A DNA stretch of 64,000 nt from Cladorhizidae sp. MBARI D1340-BT2 (lineage: Eukaryota; Porifera; Demospongiae; Poecilosclerida; Cladorhizidae), in contig JAQNBH010000290.1 of assembly GCA_028752905.1 (NCBI GenBank), positions 1-64,000 on the forward strand, read 5' to 3'. The position numbers and the translations under genes were made by a program. Positions 53,094-64,000 of the stretch are shown here, piece after piece; position 1 is the stretch's first letter; each line of letters starts with the position of its first letter. The notes under the pieces are model-generated. The model saw only the letters and a list, made by a program, of their open reading frames with translations. It was not told the DNA's origin and made no database searches.

Positions 53094-53659
53094 GCTGAAA
53101 AGACGAAATCTGACTTATCTTTAATTAAATATTAATTTAATAATTTTTATCCATTGCTACTAGTCACATAGGTAGGCTAGTTGTCCTTCAGTGTACTTCT
53201 ATTCATGTCTCACCATATGATACTGCGAAGTAAAAAAAAAAATTAAAAAAAAAAATATATTTTAAAAAAAGTGGTTTTCGCGAAGTAGGCGTGTTCGGTC
53301 CAAACCTATACGGCAATTGCCGGAATATTACTTCCTAACAATATAAATCTTCAGAAGAAGTCTCAGCACAACTTCTCTTTCCAGGTTCGCTTTCTTTGAC
53401 GCCCAGACCTTACTATTGCTTCTCTCTCACAATAGCCTTATCTAGACCAAGTATATAATCAAACAGTCTTCTCTCTCTCTCTCTAGACCTCTGCCCTCCT
53501 TTTCTGTATAAGGTAAGTTGATTATAATCAACAATAACAAAATGATGTACACGACCACGTCTATCAATACATCATTACTCCTATTGTTTTCTACCAAATT
53601 ATATATTACGCAGAGCCAAGTCAGCTCAGTTCTGAGTCTCTCTTCAGTTCATTGAGGAG
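53094..53659. other. AT-rich non-coding core, unit 7
   Basis: The A/T tract at 53232-53270 is closest to that of unit 1. TATAAAT lies at 53342-53348 and GTAAGT at 53513-53518. Confidence 0.8.
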
Positions 53660-54100
53660 TTAGTTTGTTGAGGGGTTTTCCTTCTTTCTTCCGGCTTGTT
53701 GATTACTCCTTCTTCCCTCTTTTCTTTCGAAGTCTCTTGTTCTTTTATAGGCAGCTGGTTTATCTTGTGTTGTGCCTAGGATCATTCTCCTCAGAGACTG
53801 ATCTGACCAATCAGGAGTTCCTTTTTCCAACCAATCAGGGGTCTCTGCTGTTGAAGTGGGATGATCCATAGTTGCGGTTTTGGTTCTGAGTTGGTGGGTG
53901 TCTACTGCCACTTGTGGGTGTGTAGTGTCAACCTCCCTCTGACGTGTTTCTCCTCTAACAGCTTCCTCTCTAACAGCTGTCTGGGCTTTCTCTGACACTC
54001 CAACCTCCCTCTGACGTGTTTCCCCTCTAACAGCTTCCGCTGTCAGGGCTTTTTCTGACAAGTAGACACCTGGGTGTGAGGGAGTAGACATTTCATGCCG
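53660..54100 (-). other. Spacer A with 143-codon open frame, unit 7
   Basis: Open frame 53660-54091, with translation as in unit 2. Confidence 0.25.
53741..53839 (-). promoter_or_regulatory. Candidate minus-strand promoter, unit 7
   Basis: CCAAT pair and TATAAAAG unchanged. Confidence 0.4.
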
Positions 54101-55056
54101 GGTCCAACTCTGTACCTCACTCTATAGTCAGATCCAACTCTGTATCTCACTCTATAGTCAGGTCCAACTCTGTATCTCACTCTATAGTCAGGTCCAACTC
54201 TGTACCTCACTCTATAGTCAGATCCAACTCTGTATCTCACTCTATAGTCAGGTCCAACTCTGTATCTCACTCTATAGTCAGGTCCAACTCTGCATCTCAC
54301 TCTATAGTCAGGTCCAACTCTGTATCCCACTCTATAGTCAGGTCCAACTCTGTATCTCACTCTATAGTCAGGTCCAACTCTGTATCTCACTCTATAGTCA
54401 GGTCCAACTCTGTATCTCACTCTATAGTCAGGTCCAACTCTGCATCTCACTCTATAGTCAGGTCCAACTCTGTATCTCACTCTATAGTCAGGTCCAACTC
54501 TGCATCTCACTCTATAGTCAGGTCCAACTCTGTATCTCACTCTATAGTCAGGTCCAACTCTGTATCTCACTCTATAGTCAGGTCCAACTCTGTATCTCAC
54601 TCTATAGTCAGGTCCAACTCTGTATCTCACTCTATAGTCAGGTCCAACTCTGTATCTCACTCTATAGTCAGGTCCAACTCTGTATCTCACTCTATAGTCA
54701 GGTCCAACTCTGTATCTCACTCTATAGTCAGGTCCAACTCTGTATCTCACTCTATAGTCAGGTCCAACTCTGTATCTCACTCTATAGTCAGGTCCAACTC
54801 TGTATCTCACTCTATAGTCAGGTCCAACTCTGTATCTCACTCTATAGTCAGGTCCAACTCTGTATCTCACTCTATAGTCAGGTCCAACTCTGTATCTCAC
54901 TCTATAGTCAGGTCCAACTCTGTATCTCACTCTATAGTCAGGTCCAACTCTGTATCTCACTCTATAGTCAGGTCCAACTCTGTATCTCACTCTATAGTCA
55001 GGTCCAACTCTGTATCTCACTCTATAGTCAGGTCCAACTCTGTATCTCACTCTATA
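54101..55056. repeat. 30-bp minisatellite, unit 8 (about 32 copies)
   Basis: The left-edge signature TGTACCTC followed by CAGATCC occurs twice, 90 bp apart (about 54112 and 54202), a three-unit duplication at the array border. The right-hand 18 or so units are identical. Confidence 0.97.
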
Positions 55057-55215
55057 TGCCGGGTGAGAGTAGACACCTGGGTGTGAGGGAGTAGACATTT
55101 CAGGTTTTGGTTCTGAGTTGGTGGGTGTCTACTGCCACTTGTGGGTGTGTAGTGTCAACCTCCCTCTGACGTGTTTCCCCTCTAACAGCTTACGCTGTCA
55201 GGGCTTTCTCTGACA
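55057..55215. repeat. Spacer B, unit 8
   Basis: 159 bp, matching unit 2. Confidence 0.9.
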
Positions 55216-58200
55216 CTACCACACTTCGCTATATAGAGAGTACTACCACACTTCCCAATATAGAGAGTGCTACCACACTTCCCTATATATAGAGTGCTAG
55301 TACACTTCCCAATATATAGAGTGCTACCACACTTCCCTATATAGAGAGTGCTACCACACTTCCCAATATAGAGAGTGCTAGTACACTTCCCTATATATAG
55401 AGTGCTACCACACTTCCCTATATATAGAGTGCTACCACACTTCCCAATATATAGAGTGCTACCACACTTCCCTATATAGAGAGTGCTACCACACTTCCCT
55501 ATATATAGAGTGCTACCACACTTCCCTATATATAGAGTGCTACCACACTTCCCTATATATAGAGTGCTACCACACTTCCCTATATAGAGAATGCTGCCAC
55601 ACTTCCCTATATAGAGAGTACTACCACACTTCCCTATATATAGTGCTAGTACACTTCCCTATATAGAGAGTACTACCACACTTCCCAATATAGAGAGTGC
55701 TACCACACTTCCCTATATATAGAGTGCTACCACACTTCCCAATATATAGAGTGCTAGTACACTTCCCAATATAGAGAGTGCTACCACACTTCCCTATATA
55801 TAGAGTGCTAGTACACTTCCCTATATAGAGAGTGCTACCACACTTCCCTATATATAGAGTGCTACCACACTTCCCTATATATAGAGTGCTAGTACACTTC
55901 CCAATATAGAGAGTGCTACCACACTTCCCAATATAGAGTGCTACCACACTTCCCTATATAGAGAGTACTACCACACTTCCCAATATAGAGAGTGCTACAA
56001 CACTTCCCAATATAGAGAGTGCTACCACACTTCCCAATATAGAGAGTAATACCACACTTCCCTATATAGAGAGTACTACCACACTTCCCAATATAGAGAG
56101 TGCTACCACACTTCCTGATATAGAGAGTGCTACCACACTTCCCTATATATAGAGTGCTAGTACACTTCCCAATATAGAGAGTGCTACCACACTTCCCAAT
56201 ATAGAGAGTGCTACCACACTTCCCTATATATAGAGTGCTACCACACTTCCCAATATATAGAGTGCTACCACACTTCCCTATATAGAGAGTGCTACCACAC
56301 TTCCCTATATATAGAGTGCTACCACACTTCCCTATATATAGAGTGCTACCACACTTCCCTATATATAGAGTGCTACCACACTTCCCTATATAGAGAGTGC
56401 TGCCACACTTCCCTATATAGAGAGTACTACCACACTTCCCTATATATAGAGTGCTAGTACACTTCCCTATATAGAGAGTACTACCACACTTCCCAATATA
56501 GAGAGTGCTACCACACTTCCCAATATAGAGAGTGCTACCACACTTCCCTATATAGAGAGTGCTGCCACACTTCCCTATATATAGAGTGCTACCACACTTC
56601 CCAATATATAGAGTGCTAGTACACTTCCCAATATAGAGAGTGCTACCACACTTCCCTATATATAGAGTGCTAGTACACTTCCCTATATAGAGAGTGCTAC
56701 CACACTTCCCTATATATAGAGTGCTACCACACTTCCCTATATATAGAGTGCTAGTACACTTCCCAATATAGAGTGCTACCACACTTCCCAATATAGAGTG
56801 CTACCACACTTCCCTATATAGAGAGTACTACCACACTTCCCAATATAGAGTGCTACCACACTTCCCAATATAGAGAGTGCTACCACACTTCCCTATATAT
56901 AGAGTGCTACCACACTTCCCTATATATAGAGTGCTAGTACACTTCCCAATATAGAGAGTGCTACCACACTTCCCAATATAGAGTGCTACCACACTTCCCA
57001 ATATATAGAGTGCTACCACACTTCCCTATATAGAGAGTGCTGCCACACTTCCCTATATAGAGAGTGCTACCACACTTCCCAATATATAGAGTGCTACCAC
57101 ACTTCCCTATATATAGAGTGCTAGTACACTTCCCAATATATAGTGCTAGTACACTTCCCAATATATAGAGTGCTACCACACTTCCCTATATATAGAGTGC
57201 TAGTACACTTCCCAATATATAGAGTGCTACCACACTTCCCTATATATAGAGTGCTAGTACACTTCCCTATATAGAGTGCTACCACACTTCCCTATATATA
57301 GAGTGCTAGTACACTTCCCTATATATAGAGTGCTAGTACACTTCCCAATATAGAGAGTGCTACCACACTTCCCAATATATAGAGTGCTAGTACACTTCCC
57401 TATATATAGAGTGCTAGTACACTTCCCTATATATAGAGTGCTACCACACTTCCCAATATAGAGAGTACTACCACACTTCCCTATATATAGAGTGCTACCA
57501 CACTTCCCTATATAGAGAGTGCTAGTACACTTCCCAATATAGAGAGTGCTACCACACTTCCCTATATATAGAGTGCTAGTACACTTCCCTATATATAGAG
57601 TGCTACCACACTTCCCTATATAGAGAGTGCTAGTACACTTCCCAATATAGAGAGTACTACCACACTTCCCTATATAGAGAGTGCTACCACACTTCCCTAT
57701 ATAGAGAGTGCTAGTACACTTCCCAATATAGAGAGTACTACCACACTTCCCTATATATAGAGTGCTACCACACTTCCCAATATATAGAGTGCTACCACAC
57801 TTCCCAATATAGAGAGTACTACCACACTTCCCAATATAGAGAGTGCTACCACACTTCCCAATATAGAGTGCTACCACACTTCCCAATATATAGAGTGCTA
57901 GTACACTTCCCAATATATAGAGTGCTAGTACACTTCCCTATATATAGAGTGCTAGTACACTTCCCTATATATAGAGTGCTACCACACTTCCCAATATATA
58001 GAGTGCTAGTACACTTCCCTATATATAGAGTGCTAGTACACTTCCCTATATATAGAGTGCTACCACACTTCCCAATATAGAGAGTACTACCACACTTCCC
58101 TATATATAGAGTGCTACCACACTTCCCTATATAGAGTGCTAGTACACTTCCCAATATAGAGAGTGCTACCACACTTCCCTATATATAGAGTGCTAGTACA

Positions 58201-58991
58201 CTTCATATATAGAGTGCTACCACACTTCCCTATATAGAGAGTGCTAGTACACTTCCCAATATAGAGAGTACTACCACACTTCCCTATATATAGAGTGCTA
58301 CCACACTTCCCAATATATAGAGTGCTACCACACTTCCCAATATAGAGAGTACTACCACACTTCCCTATATAGAGAGTGCTACCACACTTCCCTATATATA
58401 GAGTACTACCACACTTCCCTATATATAGAGTGCTAGTACACTTCCCAATATAGAGAGTGCTACCACACTTCCCAATATATAGTGCTAGTACACTTCCCTA
58501 TATATAGTGCTACCACACTTCCCAATATAGAGAGTACTACCACACTTCCCTATATATAGAGTGCTACCACACTTCCCTATATAGAGAGTGCTAGTACACT
58601 TCCCTATATAGAGAGTGCTAGTACACTTCCCAATATAGAGAGTGCTACCACACTTCCCTATATATAGAGTGCTGCCACACTTCCCTATATATAGAGTGCT
58701 ACCACACTTCCCAATATAGAGAGTGCTACCACACTTCCCTATATATAGAGTGCTACCACACTTCCCAATATAGAGAGTGCTACCACACTTCCCTATATAG
58801 AGAGTGCTGCCACACTTCCCTATATATAGAGTGCTACCACACTTCCCAATATAGAGAGTGCTACCACACTTCCCTATATATAGAGTGCTACCACACGTCC
58901 CTATATAGAGAGTGCTAGTACACTTCCCAATATATAGAGTACTACCACACTTCCCTATATAGAGAGTGCTAGTACACTTCCCAATATATAG
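55216..58991. repeat. 27-bp minisatellite, unit 8 (about 140 copies, most divergent)
   Basis: The variant order near the left edge differs from all other units. Private single-base units cluster here: GAGAATGC near 55590, CTACAAC near 55997, GTAATACC near 56048 and CTTCCTGATA near 56114; each gives an amino-acid change in the open minus frame. It has additional 25-bp units (near 56770, 56795, 56850, 56985). The right part after the landmark (near 58204) is normal. Confidence 0.96.
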
Positions 58992-59002
58992 GACTACTAC
59001 AG

Positions 59003-60237
59003 CTAAGAAAGAGTGCACCAGTTTACAGGCCCAGTTGTTCCAGGACTAATTTCTGCTTTAATCTTGTTAAACAAGCCTTCTCGCCGAGGTGAGTATTTAA
59101 GCAGTTTAGATATTTCAAAAGTAGTATCTAGAGTATTCCTCAGTATTCTTGATGGTTTCTCCAGCAGCTAAATTTAAAGCATGACCATAGCAATGGACAA
59201 AAATAGCTCGTGACTCTTCTCCACAAATTTTAGTAGAAGTCCCACCCCTTATACCATGTTTGCAGCAACATCATAGCATTGAGCACGACAGTTATGAATG
59301 CTAAGACTCATACGACACATCGCATCCTTCAAACTACCAACCAAGACATCTGCTTTTATGGACTCAACATGGTCAAGGCCATAGAAATCTTCATGGGGTT
59401 GAAAATCATCATCAACCCACCGAAAGCAAACAACGAATTGCTCCTTATTGGATGCATCCGACACTTCATCAGCCATCAGGGCAAAATACTCGGCTTGCTG
59501 GATAGAACTGGCTATAATATGTAATGCCATTATTTTAATAACTTCATTTTGTATTTGGGGACTAGTATATTTATCAGTTTTCTTACTTAACATGGCCGAT
59601 ATTGCAGGATCATCCAATGCACGAAGATGCATTAATTGCATGAAGTTTACTGTCAACTTCATCACCAGCACCACGAAAAGCTATTCCTTGTCTAGCTAGG
59701 AATTGAATATTCTGAGCTATCTTGATAAGGTACTCTCTGTTCACGGCTTTTTGCAAAGCATGTTGAGAAGATAACATACTTCCAACATCACTAGTCGTAC
59801 CTGGTATAGTGATCACTAAATCGGTAGCTGCTTTATGAGATTTTGTGCTCTCATGTTGGTTGAAACATCGAGTTCTATCCTTCCAGTTACTGAACCCAGA
59901 CAAAAAGGTTGATTCCTGCATGTTTCCTTATCATCTTCAGTTTACCTAATATATATACTAGCTGTGAAATATGGAATGATTGCTGCCAATACGAGTGGCA
60001 GCTAGGCTTACTAGCAGAAGCTGCCCCACTGTATCTTACCTGTTTGGATTGCTTGCACACACGTGAAACAATAAGCCATGTCTCGTAGTGAAGCCATTTC
60101 CATTGGTTGAACCAAGCGCTCTGAAAAGAGCGATAAGAGATATTGGTTCGGCCGAAAGATCGCTTAGGAAAACTAAAGTTAGTTGGTTGAGTCGGATGAT
60201 CGGGAAGCTTAGGACAATTTGGTAACCTGGAAGCCAT
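59003..60237 (-). pseudogene. hAT transposase remnant, unit 8
   Basis: Private G-to-T at 59913 gives Asp to Glu three codons into the GFSNWKD-bearing frame, and a Leu-to-Ile change lies in the overlapping zinc-finger frame. Otherwise as unit 1. Confidence 0.85.
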
Positions 60238-60371
60238 GCTGAAAAGACGAAATCTGACTTATCTTTAATTAAATATTAATTTAATAATTTTTATCCATTG
60301 CTACTAGTCACATAGGTAGGCTAGTTGTCCTTCAGTGTACTTCTATTCATGTCTCACCATATGATACTGCG

Positions 60372-60416
<45 letters not shown>

Positions 60417-60803
60417 GGTTTTCGCGAAGTAGGCGTGTTCGGTCCAAACCTATACGGCAATTGCCGGAATATTACTTCCTAACAATATAAATCTTCAGAA
60501 GAAGTCTCAGCACAACTTCTCTTTCCAGGTTCGCTTTCTTTGATGCCCAGACCTTACTATTGCTTCTCTCTCACAATAGCCTTATCTAGACCAAGTATAT
60601 AATCAAACAGTCTTCTCTCTCTCTCTCTAGACCTCTGCCCTCCTTTTCTGTATAAGGTAAGTTGATTATAATCAACAATAACAAAATGATGTACACGACC
60701 ACGTCTATCAATACATCATTACTCCTATTGTTTTCTACCAAATTATATATTACGCAGAGCCAAGTCAGCTCAGTTCTGAGTCTCTCTTCAGTTCATTGAG
60801 GAG
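60238..60803. other. AT-rich non-coding core, unit 8
   Basis: The A/T tract at 60376-60414 is 39 consecutive A. Private C-to-T at 60544 removes a CpG. TATAAAT lies at 60486-60492 and GTAAGT at 60657-60662. Confidence 0.8.
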
Positions 60804-61244
60804 TTAGTTTGTTGAGGGGTTTTCCTTCTTTCTTCCGGCTTGTTGATTACTCCTTCTTCCCTCTTTTCTTTCGAAGTCTCTTGTTCTTTTATAGGCAGCT
60901 GGTTTATCTTGTGTTGTGCCTAGGATCATTCTCCTCAGAGACTGATCTGACCAATCAGGAGTTCCTTTTTCCAACCAATCAGGGGTCTCTGCTGTTGAAG
61001 TGGGATGATCCATAGTTGCGGTTTTGGTTCTGAGTTGGTGGGTGTCTACTGCCACTTGTGGGTGTGTAGTGTCAACCTCCCTCTGACGTGTTTCTCCTCT
61101 AACAGCTTCCTCTCTAACAGCTGTCTGGGCTTTCTCTGACACTCCAACCTCCCTCTGACGTGTTTCCCCTCTAACAGCTTCCGCTGTCAGGGCTTTTTCT
61201 GACAAGTAGACACCTGGGTGTGAGGGAGTAGACATTTCATGCCG
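60804..61244 (-). other. Spacer A with 143-codon open frame, unit 8
   Basis: Open frame 60804-61235, with translation as in unit 2. Confidence 0.25.
60885..60983 (-). promoter_or_regulatory. Candidate minus-strand promoter, unit 8
   Basis: CCAAT pair and TATAAAAG unchanged. Confidence 0.4.
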
Positions 61245-61810
61245 GGTCCAACTCTGTACCTCACTCTATAGTCAGATCCAACTCTGTATCTCACTCTATA
61301 GTCAGGTCCAACTCTGTATCTCACTCTATAGTCAGGTCCAACTCTGCATCTCACTCTATAGTCAGGTCCAACTCTGTATCCCACTCTATAGTCAGGTCCA
61401 ACTCTGTATCTCACTCTATAGTCAGGTCCAACTCTGTATCTCACTCTATAGTCAGGTCCAACTCTGTATCTCACTCTATAGTCAGGTCCAACTCTGCATC
61501 TCACTCTATAGTCAGGTCCAACTCTGTATCTCACTCTATAGTCAGGTCCAACTCTGCATCTCACTCTATAGTCAGGTCCAACTCTGTATCTCACTCTATA
61601 GTCAGGTCCAACTCTGTATCTCACTCTATAGTCAGGTCCAACTCTGTATCTCACTCTATAGTCAGGTCCAACTCTGTATCTCACTCTATAGTCAGGTCCA
61701 ACTCTGTATCTCACTCTATAGTCAGGTCCAACTCTGTATCTCACTCTATAGTCAGGCCCAACTCTGTATCTCACTCTATAGTCAGGTCCAACTCTGTATC
61801 TCACTCTATA
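61245..61810. repeat. 30-bp minisatellite, unit 9 (about 19 copies)
   Basis: Shortest complete 30-bp array. The left-edge signature is normal. TGCATCT units lie at about 61345, 61495 and 61555. The GCCCAAC unit (about 61755) is only two units from the right end. Confidence 0.97.
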
Positions 61811-61969
61811 TGCCGGGTGAGAGTAGACACCTGGGTGTGAGGGAGTAGACATTTCAGGTTTTGGTTCTGAGTTGGTGGGTGTCTACTGCCACTTGTGGGT
61901 GTGTAGTGTCAACCTCCCTCTGACGTGTTTCCCCTCTAACAGCTTACGCTGTCAGGGCTTTCTCTGACA
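61811..61969. repeat. Spacer B, unit 9
   Basis: 159 bp, matching unit 2. Confidence 0.9.
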
Positions 61970-63065
61970 CTACCACACTTCGCTATATAGAGAGTACTAC
62001 CACACTTCCCAATATAGAGAGTGCTACCACACTTCCCTATATATAGAGTGCTACCACACTTCCCAATATATAGAGTGCTACCACACTTCCCTATATAGAG
62101 AGTGCTACCACACTTCCCTATATATAGAGTGCTACCACACTTCCCTATATATAGAGTGCTACCACACTTCCCTATATATAGAGTGCTACCACACTTCCCT
62201 ATATAGAGAGTGCTGCCACACTTCCCTATATAGAGAGTACTACCACACTTCCCTATATATAGAGTGCTAGTACACTTCATATATAGAGTGCTACCACACT
62301 TCCCTATATAGAGAGTGCTAGTACACTTCCCAATATAGAGAGTACTACCACACTTCCCTATATATAGAGTGCTACCACACTTCCCAATATATAGAGTGCT
62401 ACCACACTTCCCAATATAGAGAGTACTACCACACTTCCCTATATAGAGAGTGCTACCACACTTCCCTATATATAGAGTACTACCACACTTCCCTATATAT
62501 AGAGTGCTAGTACACTTCCCAATATAGAGAGTGCTACCACACTTCCCAATATATAGTGCTAGTACACTTCCCTATATATAGTGCTACCACACTTCCCAAT
62601 ATATAGAGTACTACCACACTTCCCTATATATAGAGTGCTACCACACTTCCCTATATAGAGAGTGCTAGTACACTTCCCTATATAGAGAGTGCTAGTACAC
62701 TTCCCAATATAGAGAGTGCTACCACACTTCCCTATATATAGAGTGCTGCCACACTTCCCTATATATAGAGTGCTACCACACTTCCCAATATAGAGAGTGC
62801 TACCACACTTCCCTATATATAGAGTGCTACCACACTTCCCAATATAGAGAGTGCTACCACACTTCCCTATATAGAGAGTGCTGCCACACTTCCCTATATA
62901 TAGAGTGCTACCACACTTCCCAATATAGAGAGTGCTACCACACTTCCCTATATATAGAGTGCTACCACACGTCCCTATATAGAGAGTGCTAGTACACTTC
63001 CCAATATATAGAGTACTACCACACTTCCCTATATAGAGAGTGCTAGTACACTTCCCAATATATAG
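61970..63065. repeat. 27-bp minisatellite, unit 9 (about 40 copies, shortened)
   Basis: The first 0.3 kb is the standard left edge. It joins the landmark unit directly (near 62279), after which the standard 0.79-kb right part follows. An internal deletion of roughly 2.4-2.9 kb is implied. Confidence 0.96.
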
Positions 63066-63076
63066 GACTACTACAG

Positions 63077-64000
63077 CTAAGAAAGAGTGCACCAGTTTAC
63101 AGGCCCAGTTGTTCCAGGACTAATTTCTGCTTTAATCTTGTTAAACAAGCCTTCTCGCCGAGGTGAGTATTTAAGCAGTTTAGATATTTCAAAAGTAGTA
63201 TCTAGAGTATTCCTCAGTATTCTTGATGGTTTCTCCAGCAGCTAAATTTAAAGCATGACCATAGCAATGGACAAAAATAGCTCGTGACTCTTCTCCACAA
63301 ATTTTAGTAGAAGTCCCACCCCTTATACCATGTTTGCAGCAACATCATAGCATTGAGCACGACAGTTATGAATGCTAAGACTCATACGACACATCGCATC
63401 CTTCAAACTACCAACCAAGACATCTGCTTTTATGGACTCAACATGGTCAAGGCCATAGAAATCTTCATGGGGTTGAAAATCATCATCAACCCACCGAAAG
63501 CAAACAACGAATTGCTCCTTATTGGATGCATCCGACACTTCATCAGCCATCAGGGCAAAATACTCGGCTTGCTGGATAGAACTGGCTATAATATGTAATG
63601 CCATTATTTTAATAACTTCATTTTGTATTTGGGGACTAGTATATTTATCAGTTTTCTTACTTAACATGGCCGATATTGCAGGATCATCCAATGCACGAAG
63701 ATGCATTAATTGCATGAAGTTTACTGTCAACTTCATCACCAGCACCACGAAAAGCTATTCCTTGTCTAGCTAGGAATTGAATATTCTGAGCTATCTTGAT
63801 AAGGTACTCTCTGTTCACGGCTTTTTGCAAAGCATGTTGAGAAGATAACATACTTCCAACATCACTAGTCGTACCTGGTATAGTGATCACTAAATCGGTA
63901 GCTGCTTTATGAGATTTTGTGCTCTCATGTTGGTTGAAACATCGAGTTCTATCCTTCCAGTTACTGAACCCAGACAAAAAGGTTGAGTCCTGCATGTTTC
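63077..64000 (-). pseudogene. hAT transposase remnant, unit 9 (cut by window edge)
   Basis: RNase H-like part and GFSNWKD block present (63995-63323 and beyond), with the same frameshifts as unit 1. The zinc-finger start lies outside the window. Confidence 0.85.

Larger units (their letters stand above)
1..64000. repeat. Macrosatellite of 4.5-7.2 kb higher-order units
   Basis: The whole window is one head-to-tail tandem array. Each unit holds a 30-bp minisatellite, spacer B, a 27-bp minisatellite, a hAT transposase remnant, an AT-rich core and spacer A. Complete units run 15131-19643, 19644-26733, 26734-33931, 33932-40804, 40805-47628, 47629-54100 and 54101-61244; the first and ninth are cut by the window edges. 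The 2.25-kb core differs between units by only a few single bases, one 15-bp deletion and one composition-variable A/T tract. Unit length varies almost only through the two minisatellites. Head-to-tail order and near identity indicate unequal exchange or rolling-type amplification with recent homogenisation. The chromosomal location (pericentromeric, subtelomeric or sex-linked) cannot be told from the sequence. Confidence 0.97.

Overview
The window is eukaryotic satellite DNA, most likely from an animal. No cellular gene with a known function was found. It is a macrosatellite: eight complete or nearly complete higher-order units plus a partial ninth, all in the same orientation. Each unit has the order (+ strand) 30-bp minisatellite, short spacer B, 27-bp minisatellite, remnant of a hAT-type DNA transposase on the minus strand, AT-rich non-coding core, and spacer A. 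Units start at 1 (cut by the window edge), 15131, 19644, 26734, 33932, 40805, 47629, 54101 and 61245 (cut). Complete units are 4.5 to 7.2 kb. Nearly all the length difference comes from the copy number of the two minisatellites, because the 2.25-kb unique core is almost base-for-base identical between units.

The animal assignment rests on the transposase remnant. Its TTF-type zinc-finger block, GFSNWKD block and MADEVSDASNKEQ / QCYD blocks match the DUF4371 (ZMYM1-like) hAT transposases common in invertebrates and fish better than the plant versions. The remnant carries the same frameshifts in every unit and stops where the 27-bp array begins, so the transposase was dead and truncated before the macrosatellite was amplified.

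Region by region: 1-9265 is one exceptionally long and pure 30-bp array (about 309 copies), while the other eight 30-bp arrays have only about 19 to 33 copies and more variants. The 27-bp arrays are 1.1 to 3.8 kb. They are mosaics of a few recurrent unit variants whose order is shared between macrosatellite units, and they contain an intermediate repeat level of about 0.8 kb. The non-coding core holds a 39-bp A/T tract that differs in base content but never in length, a CpG cluster with a TATAAAT box and a GTAAGT donor on the plus strand, and a CCAAT-CCAAT-TATAAAAG promoter-like arrangement on the minus strand. If the minus-strand promoter works, each unit would produce RNA running through the transposase remnant, the 27-bp array and then the next 30-bp array. 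If the plus-strand one works, RNA would enter spacer A and the 30-bp array.

Long open reading frames cover both minisatellites because 30 and 27 are multiples of three. They are not annotated as genes. One pattern deserves a test: the four common single-base variants of the 27-bp unit are all synonymous in its one fully open minus-strand frame, which is not so for the 30-bp unit.
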